DNA of 64,000 bases from Isoetes taiwanensis (GCA_021234155.1 JAJEKV010000024.1:16513030-16577029); one strand, 5' to 3'. Counted from the stretch's first letter, positions 21,452-32,585 are shown. Numbers and translations: made by a program. Notes: generated from the sequence alone by a model not told the origin.

Positions 21452-22689
21452 ATGGCTGCTAATCGCTTCAATATCTCTGAAAGTGACTATATGCAAGCTA
21501 TGCATAATGCTGGCTTTGTGGCAGCTCGAATCGCCCTTCCTCCAGCAACTAGCCATGCTGATTACCAGAGACAATTAGAGCATCTAGCAATTGCATACCA
21601 ATTCTTACCCGATCCTGCTCAAACAAATACTGCCATGATTGACTCTGTGCCACCTCCTCTGCCAAGCGGTCCTCCGCCTGAACCTCCTCCACCTCCTATT
21701 CAAGATTTTGATGTATTTGCCGATGCTGAAAATAACCCCAAGAAAGACAGATTGTGTAAGTGGCTTGAAAAGGTGGATATGCCTTACTTCAAAGGGGGTT
21801 CCGGCGTAAAACCAACACAGGTTATCAGTTTCTTGGGTATTTGGGAGAAATTCTTTGAACGCGTCAAAGCGTCTGAACAAGAAAAGTTACAAGCCATGGA
21901 CTCTTACCTTGATGATCAAGCATAGGTTTGGTGGCAGGGAAGGAGACAGATGGAACCTCAGATTAATTTATGGTCTGAGTTCAAGCATGCTTTTGAAGCA
22001 AACTATTTGCCTGCCAACTATTATAGGATCCTCCAGAAGGAATGGGACCAAATCAAATAGGAAGAAGGAGAATCTATACCTGATTATAACCTGAAGTTTA
22101 ATCACTTAGGGTCCCAAGTTCGCAATCTCAGTGAAGCTGAACTTTTGCGAAAATATGTTAATGAATTGCGAGAGAAAATTTCAATAAAAAAAAAAAGGAA
22201 TTGCGAGAGAAAATTTTTGCAGAGTTGGATCTTTTAGAACCAGTAGACATGGCAGATGCAATCCAAAAAGCAGGAGCTATTGAGAGGAAACTTAATCCCA
22301 AAGCTAGAAGATTGGTGATATGGGAAGGAACACCATCGAGAGAACAAAAGAGAATGAAAAGAGAAAAGTATGATAATAGAAAAGATAACAAGGGTAGGAG
22401 AGGACGAGATGAAAGGAGACCTCGAAGGGGAACACGGTTTGACAGCCGAAAAAAGAATAATGGGTATAAGTCCCAACAACAAGAGACTCCCAAGGGACCA
22501 AGAACTGGTTGCTATATATGTGGTGGTCTGCACTATCAGACTAATTGCCCAAAGAATACAGTTGTTCCCGAAAAGCCGATAAGAAAAGTGCAGTTCAAGG
22601 AACCTGCTCCTAAGGAACACCCTACTGCCCAAGCTCATAATCTGGAGGATAGGCCTAAAACATCCCAAGCAGGTGAAGAAATAGGATGA
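21452..22689 (+). pseudogene. gag: gypsy gag with zinc knuckle
   Basis: The first frame (to 21925) has a Pro-rich stretch PPPLPSGPPPEPPPPP. After a stop the gag core continues in another frame (WSEFKHAFEANYLPANYYR). An A-rich local duplication at 22165-22215 (TTGCGAGAGAAAATTT twice) breaks it again. The last segment ends with a basic region and the knuckle CYICGGLHYQTNC (CX2CX3HX4C). In an active element it would form the capsid/nucleocapsid. Confidence 0.9.
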
Positions 22690-22740
22690 TTGAAAGTAGT
22701 GGCTCCGGAACAAGAAACAGGCTGATTGCAAATTGCATAC

Positions 22741-24322
22741 ATGAAGACACTAAGTGCCACAGCAGTTCCATCCTCATGGTTGTTTAAGCTCAGAGGTAAA
22801 ATCGCAGATCGAGAGGTTGTTGTCCTGCTAGATGATGGAGCAACTCATGATTTTATCTCCATGGATGTGGTAAATGAGTTGAAGTTGCCAGTTTATGAAT
22901 TGCAAGCTCAACTTTCTGTAGTACAAGAGCTTAAAGGGTCAGAAGGCAGATGTGACAATTTGTTATTGCGCCATTGCCAATGGAGACTTACTCTGAGCGT
23001 AGGGCACTCTTAGTAGCTGATCTAGGAACAGCGGATGTAATTCTGGGAATAGGATGGCGAACCCAGTATGATGTACAACCCAACTATCGCCACAGGACTA
23101 GTAAAATGTTTGTTGATGGGCAGCCAATAATTTTGAAAGCTGAATATGTAAATGAATGTGAACCTTTGCTATCATATTCTGAAGCAAAGACCTTAATACA
23201 AAATGACGTCGAGTCATATTTCATTTATTTGAGAGACTCTGATCCTCCATTTTAAACTCCTCCTGAATTGTATGTTTTCTTAAACAATTTCATGATTTGT
23301 TTAAGGGTGAGGAGACCTTGGGCCTTCCTCCACCTCATCCAGAGGTCCATGCTATTCATTTATACCCAGATGCAAAGCCTCCAAATAGAGCACCCTACAG
23401 AATAAGTCATCTTGAGAAGCTAGAGGTGGAAAAGCAAATAAGCGAGATGTTAGAACGACATTTGATTCAGCCAAGCAGTTCTCCTTTTGGAGCCCCTGTT
23501 ATTCTGAGCAAAAAGAAGGACAAGGGTTATAGAATGTGCATAGATTACAGGGCTCTTAACAAACTGACAATCAAAGATAAATTTCCAGTTCCTAGAGCAG
23601 ATGATTTGTTTGATGAACTACGAGGCGCCTGCATATTTAGCAAAATAGATCTGAAGTGAGGCTATCATCAAATTAGAATCAAGGAGTCAGATATTGAGAA
23701 AACAGCCTTCAGAACCACTTTTGGACATTATGAATTCAGAGTGATGCCATTTGGACTCACTAATGCACTAGCAACTTTTTGCCGATTGATGGGGAGAGTT
23801 TTGGCACCTATACTGGGAAAGTGTGTTGTTGTGTTCTTTGATGATATTCTTGTCTACAACAGATCCGTAGAGGAGCATAAGAAACACCTTCAGCAAGTTT
23901 TTGATCTTCTTGGACAAAATCAGCTATTTATTAATGAATCCAAAAGTCGTTTCTTTATGCAAGAAGTTGGATATCTTGGACACATTGTATCCAAAGATGG
24001 AATTAGAATGGATCCAGATAAGGTGAAGGCTATTCTTAATTGGCCTTGACCTAACAATGCCAAAGAATTGCGCTACTTTGTGCAATAAATGCAGTTATTA
24101 CCGCCGATTTGTGAAGGATTTTGCGAAAATAACTCTTTCATTGAACAGATTTCTGAAAAGGGATATACCGTATCAGTGGAGTGATGATGCAGAAAAAGCA
24201 TTTCAGGATCTTAAGCACAAGGTGGAAACGGAGCCTGTATTAGCTCTTCCTGATTGGAATAAACCATTTATAGTGTGCTCAGATGCAAGCGGTAGTGCTG
24301 TTGGCACAGTGCTTATGCAAGA
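22741..24322 (+). pseudogene. pol: gypsy pol: protease, reverse transcriptase, start of RNase H
   Basis: The protease active site reads LLDDGATHDFI (near 22828). After frame changes, RT begins near 23297: [39 protein letters not shown], then a TGA where the family has R/N in KIDLRSGYHQI (23657-23659), then VMPFGLTNA and the catalytic box VVFFDDILVY. RNase H starts with PFIVCSDASGSAVGTVLMQD and is cut by the LINE at 24324. Stops also lie near 24047 and 24086. Confidence 0.95.
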
Positions 24323-24323
24323 T

Positions 24324-25469
24324 TTTTTTTTTTTTTTTTTGAGGGTAAGATTTATATATATAAAAAGTAGAAAAGTTATATACAACAGATACCCTCTAGA
24401 GGGTAACTAGAACAGTGAGGTTGTTCGGGGGGTCAATACACATGTACTACAAAGAGCATCTCCTCGTCTTCTCCACTTATAGGGTACTATAAAGGAAAAA
24501 CCCCCTTTCTTCTCCTGGGAGCAGGTACTATAGAGAGAGGCAACTCCATTCCAGTGTCAGATCCCCTTAGCAATTCTTAATCCTGGATAGATAGAGCATT
24601 TGAACCCCTGCCAGTGGCAACTTCATCTTCAGAATTATCTTAATCCTGGATAGATAGAGAACCTGAACCCCTGCCAGTGGCAACTTCATCTTCAGAATTA
24701 TCGTTATCCACCCAATGGCACTTAATTAAAGAAGGAGTAGAACCCCACCAGGGTCCCTAATCTATCAAGCCCCTTGTTGTAATCCGTGCCTTTGTTTCTA
24801 TAATGTGATAACGCCATCAGAGCAACTTCCAAATTGAAGGAGTTTTTTAGCTTCATGATAGAGACATCCTGACCACCCAGAGTTACACCACACCGATGCT
24901 TCCAAATCACCTAGAATGCCAGATTCACCAGGGACGCTTCTATGCAGCATCTGTCTGAAACCAATACCAACCCTGGCCGAACCAATTGGTGCATCACGAG
25001 CCCGATAATAGAACAAATCCACTACCAGAACTCCGCTATAAGTGGCCAGAAGAAGAGATGCTCAGTAGATTCTATGGCTAGACAACCAAGTGGATATTTG
25101 TCATCCACTACGATACCCTTGTTGAACAAAATTTCCTTTGTACTAAGTCTCCCTTGAAGAGTTGTCCATCTAAAGAACTAAGTCTTCCTGGAACAGATAG
25201 ACTTCCAAGAGTTAGCTATAACAGTTTTAGCTACTAGATTACTCACCCCTAGCCTTTCCTCAGCTTTTAAGGGACTGTCCTGGCATAGAGCACTATAGAT
25301 CCTCGCCACATTAAAGTGTGTTTGCCCATCACGTAGCCATTTCTCACAAGGCACTATAGTACCAGATATATTGGTAATAACATTCCATAAAATTTCCTTC
25401 AAAATTTTACGGTCCCCTTCTCCAGGAGCCTGAATTTTGAGTTTGAACGTAGTCCAGTAAATCCATCAA
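24324..25469 (-). mobile_element. 5'-truncated LINE inserted in gypsy RNase H
   Basis: The insert is flanked by a perfect 13-bp target duplication GCTTATGCAAGAT (24311-24323 and 25470-25482). A poly-T run at its left edge is the poly-A tail of a minus-strand element. The minus strand encodes the end of LINE ORF2: a zf-RVT-like zinc segment (TLQGRLSTKEILFNKGIV, then STEHLFFWPL) followed by a long 3' region. Removing the insert and one target copy restores the RNase H reading (VLMQDGYPLAYISRML). This is target-primed reverse transcription of a truncated L1-type transcript, by inference. Confidence 0.9.
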
Positions 25470-25481
25470 GCTTATGCAAGA

Positions 25482-27262
25482 TGGATACCCATTGGCTTAC
25501 ATTAGTCGCATGCTAAAGCCTTCTGAGCAGGGCTATAGTACTTATGAGAAAGAGTTGATTGCTTTAGTACATGCATTAAAGACATGGAGACATTACTTGA
25601 TGGAGACTAAATTCATAGCCCGATTTGATCAGCAAAGTCTAAGGCATATTCAAACTCAGGATATCATAAATTGCACGCCAGTTGAAACTCATTGATGCCA
25701 TCAAAGACTTTGAGATGCAGTTAGAGTATAAACCAGGGAAGGAGAATAAGGTCGTTGATGCCTTAAGCCGGGTGTTTACACATGCAATGTCTATTGCCAG
25801 AATCACTTACTTAGATCCAATGAAATTGGAATATAGAAATGATCCTTTTTTTACAGTGCCATTCAATCTGTTAGAAAAAGAAGGTCGAGATCCTCTTGGG
25901 ACATACAAGTTGCACAATGGTTCCCTTTTGTACCGAAATTGCTTATGTGTTATGCAGGCATATAGACAGAAAATGATGCAAGAATGTCATGAACCTCCTT
26001 ATCTAGGTCATCGAGGAGTTCAAGCTGCACTTGCTACTGTAAAAAGGCGATTCTATTGGCCTAAACTGGTAAGGGATGTCAGAAGATACGTAGAAGCTTG
26101 TACAATTTGTCAGCAAGTTAAAGCTTCAAGTAGTAAACCGGCTGGATTGTTACAACCCTTACCAATACCAGAAGCGCCATGGAAGCACATTACTATGGAT
26201 TTCATCCAGGATTTCCCAAATTCTTCTCATAAGAACAATCAGATATGGACAGTTGTGGACAGGCTGTCTAAACAAGCTCATTTTATTCCTTGTAAGTCCA
26301 CCATGACAGCTCCTCAGGCGAGCAAACTCTTTTTGAAGGAGATATTTAGGATACGTGGATTGCTGGATGCAATTATCACAGATAGGGATCCAATATTCTG
26401 CAGCAAATTTTGGTCAGGACTTATGAAGAACTTGGGTACCTCTTTGAAGTTTTCTACAACCTATCATCCTCAAACAGAAGGCCAAACAGAAGCTGTTAAT
26501 AGAACTATTGAAGATATATTACGGGCTTATGTAGCAGAAAGGAAAATACAGTGGGAGGATTATCTACATGTGCTAGAGTTTGCATATAACGATACCGTTC
26601 ATTCGGTTAACGCAGAAAACTCCATTTGGGATTGTCTACATATGTGGTTTAGATTCACCACAAAGATTGGAGGTGAAGTTCCCACTTCAGATGCAGTCAC
26701 TCATGACTTAAAGGACATTTTGAAGGAAGTCAAGACTCGCATTCTCAACAGTCAGCAGGCTATGATGTCCAAACTGGCAAAGAAGCGGAGAGAAGTTGAA
26801 TACAAACAAGGACAATGGGTGTGGATACATCTTCCCTAGAAGAGACTTTCAAAAATGGGTACAAGATATGTGAAATTGGCACCCAGGTACTATGGACCAT
26901 TTCAAATTGAAGACAGAGTAGGTGAGAATGCTTATCACCTTCGTCTATATGGGAAATGGCTTAACCTTCATCCAGTCTTTAATGTTGTAGCACTAAAACC
27001 CTTCAAGGGAGGTGAAATTTCTCCTGAGGTTTTGCAAAAGATGGACTATCTGGATCCGCCTCTCATTAAAGGAGATGAAGAGATACTAGAACCTGAGATT
27101 TCTACACATCAAGACAAAGAGACACGTCGATCTTCTTATCGAAGGTATCTAGTAAAGTTTAAGTTTCATCCACTTTCTGATGCAGTATGGTACTCCAAGG
27201 ACCAACTCAAAGAGTATCAAGCACTTGTGGATGAGTATGAACTGACTTTGAGACGTGATTAA
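25482..27262 (+). pseudogene. pol: gypsy pol: RNase H end, integrase, chromo-like tail
   Basis: RNase H resumes (YSTYEKELIALVHALKTWRH) and ends at KPGKENKVVDALSR. Integrase follows: HHCC finger with HRGVQAALATVKRRFYWP and CTICQQVK, then the DDE core with D in MDFIQDFP, D in TDRDPIF and E in TEAVNRTIEDIL. A frame break lies near 25690 and a stop near 26839. The tail has LAPRYYGPFQI and LHPVFNVVALKPF, then a chromodomain-like end YLVKFKFHPLSDAVWYSKDQ. Confidence 0.95.
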
Positions 27263-27556
27263 TTTGCAAATTATTTCAATTACATGATATATAACTTGTT
27301 GCAACAAATAATTATTTGTCTGGCTATAACAACTAAGGGAATTCCAGCGTGGAATATCTAAAGAATGATATATGTTGGTCAGGCTTAATTGCCCAAGGCT
27401 CAAATATATTTACATAAGTTGAGCTCAAAGACCTCAGATTGACTTGGGGCCATGTCTAAATGAACTGAGATGAAAGTCCTTAAATTGACTTGAGGCCATC
27501 TCTAAACGAATTGAGATGAGCAATTTTTCCTAAGATTGACGAGGACATTCAATCAC

Positions 27557-27847
27557 AGAAAGGGAAGGATTGTTATGGTATTAGAACAAAATACTAGCTC
27601 TGTGTTGTGATAACCAACAAGTGATTTAAATGAAACCATTGGCTCCTTAAAATGTTTATGGCTGATAATGGGATCTAATATCAACCTATCCGAACTTGTC
27701 CTCACATGGATTTGAACCCTGATATCTAACTTGAAAGACCAAGCGCCTAACCAAAGCAACAAAATAGACTTAATAAGAAAAACCTAAGTGCTTTTCTAAA
27801 AAGGCAAAGGCCGGAAAGGGAATTTAGACTATAAAAGAACATACATC
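27557..27847 (+). repeat. polypurine tract and truncated 3' LTR
   Basis: AGAAAGGGAAGGAT (27557-27570) is the PPT. The LTR starts at 27571 with TGTTATGG and follows the 5' LTR to ACTATAAAAGAACATACAT, where homology stops and LINE sequence begins. Relative to the 5' LTR it lacks about 20 bp before ACTATAAAAG and has about 25 bp extra near 27716. Confidence 0.9.
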
Positions 27848-28624
27848 ATGGTGTACCAATCTGGGGGCCGGGATTTCTACTCAATTATGGAAGCAACTAG
27901 AAGCAGTTCAAAAACTGTTTTGAAGGAGGAACTAGGCATTCGTTCCCAAATCCGATATGCCATAATGTTGGCAGAAGTGGGCATGTTTCCACTCGAACTT
28001 GAAGGTTGTATCAAGCAATTAATTTCTATAATCGAGTTCAGGAACAAAAATCAGACCGTTTGTCCCACCGTGCCATGGTGGATTCAGATCAAAGATGGAA
28101 AAGGGACATGATGCAATGGGCTGGTAGATGGAGTTTGAATAGTTCAAATTGGCCAACTGATAAGCAAGAAGCAAGAGCAGTAGAACATCTATGGGCCGAA
28201 CCTGGGAAAAGGATGTCTCAATACCAGGCTAACGTCAACCATTTGGAGAGTTATGAGTGCCAAAGCTATCTAAAGGCACATCTACCATAGACAGATGATA
28301 GTGAGATACAGAACATGTTCGCATAAGTTGGAAGTGGAGACAGGAAGATGGACAAAGACTCCATTGGAAGACAAGAAATGTAAGGTATGCAATTCAGGAA
28401 ACATCGAAGATGAACATCATGTATTCTTGCAATGTTCGGAATATGTACATATCAGGGATAAGTATGGCATCCAGGCGGCAGACTTTCATTCATTATTATC
28501 TATGCCGCCAATGCTTTTAGGACCTTACTTAAGGGCAGTGGATGCACACCGTTCCTTATTACTTAAGTTGTAAACACTTTGTTCATGTGCTCCTGGTCTC
28601 TCGAGGCCCAAGTGAGCAATAGAC

Positions 28625-28668
<44 letters not shown>

Positions 28669-28670
28669 CT
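27848..28670 (+). mobile_element. LINE 3' fragment with (AAT)n tail
   Basis: Two overlapping frames encode the C-terminal end of a non-LTR polyprotein: LAEVGMFPLELEG, then AINFYNRVQEQ, then VRYRTCSHKLEVETGRW with a zinc-binding CKVCNSGNIEDEHHVFLQC. The element ends in about 16 AAT units (28621-28668) instead of poly-A. A microsatellite tail is typical of RTE/L2/CR1/I-type LINEs, distinguishing it from the L1-type copies elsewhere in the window. It truncates the gypsy 3' LTR. Confidence 0.8.
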
Positions 28671-28725
28671 AACTCATGTAATTCTTATTGGCAAGATCCT
28701 TTGGCATATTCTGTATTTTGGGGGG

Positions 28726-28825
28726 AAAAAATAGCGATGTTTAAAAAAAACAGGAAAAAAAATAGTGGGCGGCAAAAAATAGCGCTGTTTAAAAAAAACA
28801 GGAAAAAAAAAACAGTGAGCGGCAC
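28726..28825. repeat. tandem duplication of an A-rich 50-60 bp unit
   Basis: AAAAAATAGCGATGTTTAAA and AAAAAATAGCGCTGTTTAAA begin two units that each continue with AAAACAGGAAAAAAA. No coding value. Confidence 0.7.
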
Positions 28826-28889
28826 TCTCTTTCTTTGATCGATTCTAGAGACACTAGCAAGATCCGGACAATCTCCTGAAGATTTCGGA

Positions 28890-29153
28890 ATGGCAGATCT
28901 TCCGCTGCCAGATTGTGATAGTCTGCAAACGAATTGCATTGCAGATGGACAAAGATATGAAGTGGCACAACCACGCCGGATACGAAGAGCATTCAATACT
29001 CTGGCTATGGCGAAAGAAGGAAAGTTCAACTATACTACAGGTTTCTACATTTCTTTACATTGTATTGTATTGTATGAAATTTCCTGATCCAGGTACTTTC
29101 TCCAGCTATGGAGTCTTTGCTAAAATCGCAGTAGAAGGCAGCAAACTGCCATG
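28890..29153 (+). CDS. small two-exon candidate gene, unknown product
   Basis: Exon 1 starts at ATG 28890 and ends near 29039 (TACTACAG|GTTTCT). The intron ends at GATCCAG (about 29092), and exon 2 finishes with TGA at 29151-29153. Joining keeps the frame and gives a protein of about 70 residues: MADLPLPDCDSLQTNC at the start, a basic centre QPRRIRRAFNTLAMAKEGKF and an end YGVFAKIAVEGSKLP. No family recognised and no signal peptide. The intron is short (about 53 bp), so this may be chance. Confidence 0.3.
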
Positions 29154-29651
29154 AAAAACTTTGAGTTTTGGCATGGCCATGGTTGTATATGTTGGTTTGT
29201 ATGCAGTATTTGAGCTCCATCCATTTTTTTGCTGCTTTTTCTCTGCAAATCGAGAGCTAAGCTAGTGGATTCTACTCTGTGGCAAAAAAAAAAAAGAGCT
29301 CATTATGGTGTGCCTCCTGCTTTCAAAAATAGAGCATGATTGATGAGGACAGATTAGAACATCAAATTTGAAAGGACAGATTATAACAGAAAGTATCTAA
29401 AGACTTTGGTTCCACAGAATCCACTTGCTATTTCAATCACAAGTATCTAAAATCTGGCTAAAAACTCGGCAGGGGAATCGAAAACTTCAAGCCAAGCAAA
29501 AATGGGATGGATTCGGACAAGAGATCTGCAACAAGAGAATCTACTTTCTGCAGACTGATGCTAGGGTACATGATAAAAGGGATATCATATGGAAAGTACG
29601 ATGACTCTAAGTTTAGAAAAGACGAGCAATAGAGAGCCACATCTTTTTTAC

Positions 29652-30112
29652 CTGTACATGTAGATGTCCTGCCCCTGCCTGAGCCGAGCCGGTGCTTGCA
29701 GAGAAAGCAAATTTCGAGAAAATCTACTTTTGCTAGACCCAATTCGTCCTGCATCACGTAATTTGGTGCCGGGGCCTGCCGTATGAGAGCATATCCAAAT
29801 CCTTGCTTGTGATCAGACCTCTGCGCCACTTTAGATTGCTTGCCCAAATCCTTGTTCAGGTTTGAAGCAGCCCCTTCGGCTTTGAAGCACAGCCTGTTCT
29901 TGCTTGAATCCGGCGCAGGATTTTTTTGATTCTGCATAGACACTGTAAGTTTGGAATTAGGAACCCGATTTTGGGATTCTACCATTCCAGGATCGTTGAT
30001 TTTTGAAGCAGAACAGAGCTCTCCGTCTCGGCATCCTCCCATGAGACAGGCGTGAAAAGCATATGCGACAGAGTGCAGGGCAGCAACAATTCCTAGTCCA
30101 ACATCTTCTGAA
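29652..30112 (-). pseudogene. FCS-like zinc finger (FLZ/DUF581) gene fragment
   Basis: The minus strand reads VGLGIVAALHSV (about 30107-30070), a motif common in FLZ proteins, then a Ser/Asn-rich linker, then FLEICFLCKHRLGSG and IYMYR before a donor AG|GTAAAA at 29652. FLZ proteins are plant SnRK1-interacting adaptors with a CX2C...FCSxxC finger. The GSGRDIYMYR junction is split by an apparent 4-bp GGCA duplication near 29672-29680, shifting the frame. The second exon (GD..FCS.ECR) is not found downstream, and upstream the frame is closed by stops near 30122. Hence a truncated, frameshifted relic. Confidence 0.65.
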
Positions 30113-30167
30113 ACTATTACTTAAAGCCTCACCTTTAAGAAACTGGAGTTTTCTGTAGTTTTTTGTA

Positions 30168-30277
30168 TATAAGAATGGCAGTTTACTGCCGATTCGAGGA
30201 GGAATCCTGCCGACGCCGCGGAAGCCCAGCGGAGGCGAGGATGACTCCCCGAATCGGCGATAACCGCCATTCTTATA
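30168..30277. repeat. 110-bp foldback with GC-rich loop
   Basis: TATAAGAATGGC (30168) pairs with GCCATTCTTATA (ending 30277), and the arms continue as TGCCGATTCG / CGAATCGGC with a few mismatches. The loop is GC-rich (GACGCCGCGGAAGCCC). It lies beside the FLZ relic and may have helped truncate it. Confidence 0.8.
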
Positions 30278-30283
30278 ACGTGG

Positions 30284-30534
30284 ATGCAACTTGGGTTGCA
30301 TTCTGCACCTTCGAGCTCCGGAATCAGAGGTAAAATCTCCAGAATCAGGGGTAGAAACGCCGGAATGAGAGGTAAATCTTCAAGAACGGCGAGTAACTTC
30401 AAGAATCGAAGGTAAATCTTCAAGAACGGTGAGTAACTTCAAGAACGGCTGCAGCTCTTCAGTTCCGGCAAAGAACCTTCGCCAGATGGCGCAATGCCAT
30501 TGGCGGATATGGCAGAATGCAACCTAAGTTGCAT
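30284..30534. mobile_element. small inverted-repeat element with internal 40-bp tandem repeat
   Basis: ATGCAACTTGGGTTGCATTC (30284-30303) is inverted at 30512-30534 with one mismatch, and the outer flanks also pair weakly. Inside, a 40-bp unit with GGTAAATCTTCAAGAACGG is tandemly repeated at 30371 and 30411. This could be a MITE abutting the foldback at 30168-30277. Confidence 0.6.
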
Positions 30535-31081
30535 TTACGTAGTTAGAATTGCAGCATATGTACGTGATGAATGCCTAGAGTATATTGCCCAAACTATATG
30601 GTTGATCAGCATAGGAACAAACATAATACCGTGCTCCAAAAGGTCTACTTCTGACGGTTGCTATGGGCTATCATATTGTGCCCCATACATGTATTTGAGT
30701 CATAAAGATCGAGTAATTGTCTAAATAATCTAGCAGCGGCATTTAGTAAGCTTGGCGTAAGGATGATTTTTGGCCATTTAGTAAACTTGGCGTAAGGATG
30801 ATTTTTGGCCAGTCTTGCATAAGGATGTTAAAACATTAAAAAATTCAGATTTGACAAAACCAAGCTAGACAGCATGTTGGCAATATTGATAAGTCAGAGC
30901 AGTAAAGGTATGTGAAATTATGTTCTTTTGTTGTACACCCAAGTTCCCTTTCGTGTTTTATGCATTAAATTTTGCACGCATTTTGACTCTTTCTTGACAA
31001 CAGTCTTGAATGAATAGCAAGTTTGCTGAATGGGCAACAAGTTAGATGTTGATATCATTTTCAACTAGAACAAATTCGATA

Positions 31082-31882
31082 AAGAGAAATGTTCGCGGCG
31101 GCCGCCGCGATAAATTTCTTGTAATAATAATAATAATAAGATGATCGATTTGAACTACAACTCACGAAAAATGCACCCACGATGAAGCTGTTGAGAATTT
31201 TCATTTAATTAGACAGTATTCTGGCAACAACATGTATGTCTTTTATGTTTTGATTCAATAAAAATCAAATTTGATTCTTTGTAATAATCAATCAGAATGA
31301 GTTGTAGACTTCATTATAGCCTGTTTTTACTTTGTTTTATATCTCTGTGCAGGCATCATACTTTGCAGGCATTGTGGCTAGCGTTAGAGAGGTTTACAAA
31401 TTTTAAGGTATTGATGTTTTCAGATGATGGTCAGAAATGCATGCAGCAACAAATGTATCTGTTAATGTTCTAATTGCTAATCTTCCAATTACTTTTTCGC
31501 CATGCTGTGCAGCTGCACAGTTAATAGAATTAGCATTTGTATTTGGATTTGCTTGCATTTTGCATTTGCAATCCTTTTACAGGAGCGTTTTAGAGGCTCC
31601 CTCAAAATATATTCAGGTAAGGTTTAGGCATTTTTTATTTTTGCATTTTCCAACAAGCTTGGATTCTCAATATTTATTTCCAAACTGGATTTTTTTACAG
31701 GAGAGCTTTTTCCTTTAAGACAGAAATAACTTAAGGTATATTATTTTAACTAAAGCGCAAAGATATACCTATGTAGACAAAGCATTCAACTCAGTTATGC
31801 ATATATTTGTTCAAATATAATACTCAATTATATATACAAGAAATTTATCGCGGCGGCCTTGGTCGCCGCGAACATTTCTCTT
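31082..31882. mobile_element. 800-bp element with self-complementary terminal inverted repeats
   Basis: The left end (31082-31123) contains AGAGAAATGTTCGCGGCGGC then GCGATAAATTTCTTGTA. The right end (31835-31882) is its reverse complement with a few extra bases in the centre. Each end carries the palindrome CGCGGCGGCCGCCGCG or a version of it, so each TIR can fold on itself. The interior is AT-rich and encodes nothing recognisable. Confidence 0.7.
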
Positions 31883-31896
31883 CCCTAACTAACTCC

Positions 31897-32060
31897 TGCA
31901 AAGGGGGGTTTGTATATCTGTGGAATGGTGTGAAAGACGTTCTTGAAATGCAAAGGGGGATTTTTATATCTTTGGAATGGTGTGAGAGATGTTCTTGAAA
32001 TGCAAAGGGGGATTTTTATATCTTTGGGATGGTGTGAAAGATGTTCTTGAAATGCAAAGC
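31897..32060. repeat. 52-bp tandem repeat, three units
   Basis: Units start at 31897, 31949 and 32001 with TGCAAAGGGGG and contain TATCTTTGGAATGGTGTGA and GATGTTCTTGAAA. A fourth start at 32053 is cut short. The array begins 15 bases after the inverted-repeat element. Confidence 0.9.
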
Positions 32061-32505
32061 TTAATAGTAAAGAATTTGTGTAAAGACATTCCTTTCTATT
32101 AACTTATGCAATTTGGATTTGTTTGACTATGAATTTGAGAACTACGGGACTTGATAAATGATTTGGATTTTCCAACTATTTTGTATTGCATGATAGATTG
32201 CTTAGCATTTCAAACATTGTTATGGCTTGTTGACATTTTCCCGTTGATATGAATTTCTAGTCGTTTTTCAATTATCATAGCATGAAATGAAGACAGAAGT
32301 TGGCTTCCCAAAGCCTCTCCTAGCACATCAAATTAAACACCTGAAGAAAACCAATGTCAATGTCATGATCAACTCTTCTCTTTCCCGACGTAGGGATATT
32401 TGTGGCATAGGATTTGAACCTATGCTATTGCCTTGTGTGTTTTCTTGTGCCTATTAGATAGAGGGTTTCCTTTGACATGGTATTTTCATTAGCAAGCATT
32501 CTCTA

Positions 32506-32585
32506 ATAGTTCAAAATAAACAACGGGAAATGTAACCATTTTGTCTAGTTCAAAATAAACAACGGGAAACGTAACCATTTTGTCT
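32506..32585. repeat. 39-bp tandem duplication
   Basis: AGTTCAAAATAAACAACGGG starts at 32508 and 32547. The two units differ at one base. Confidence 0.9.

Larger units (their letters stand above)
20891..27847 (+). mobile_element. Ty3/gypsy LTR retrotransposon, degenerate, 3' LTR truncated
   Basis: Order 5'LTR-PBS-gag-PR-RT-RNaseH-INT-PPT-3'LTR, all on plus. Integrase after RNase H defines Ty3/gypsy, and a chromo-like tail follows IN. The two LTRs share TGTTATGGTATTAGAACAAA at their starts but differ by indels, so the insertion is old. Stops and frameshifts interrupt gag, RT and IN. A LINE lies inside RNase H, and a second LINE has removed the end of the 3' LTR. Confidence 0.95.

Noticed and set aside
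32385-32470. tRNA-like segment (minus: CATAGGTTCAAATCCTATG)
   Set aside because: It has a T-arm-like word, but I could not build an acceptor stem, D-arm or anticodon arm; not called.
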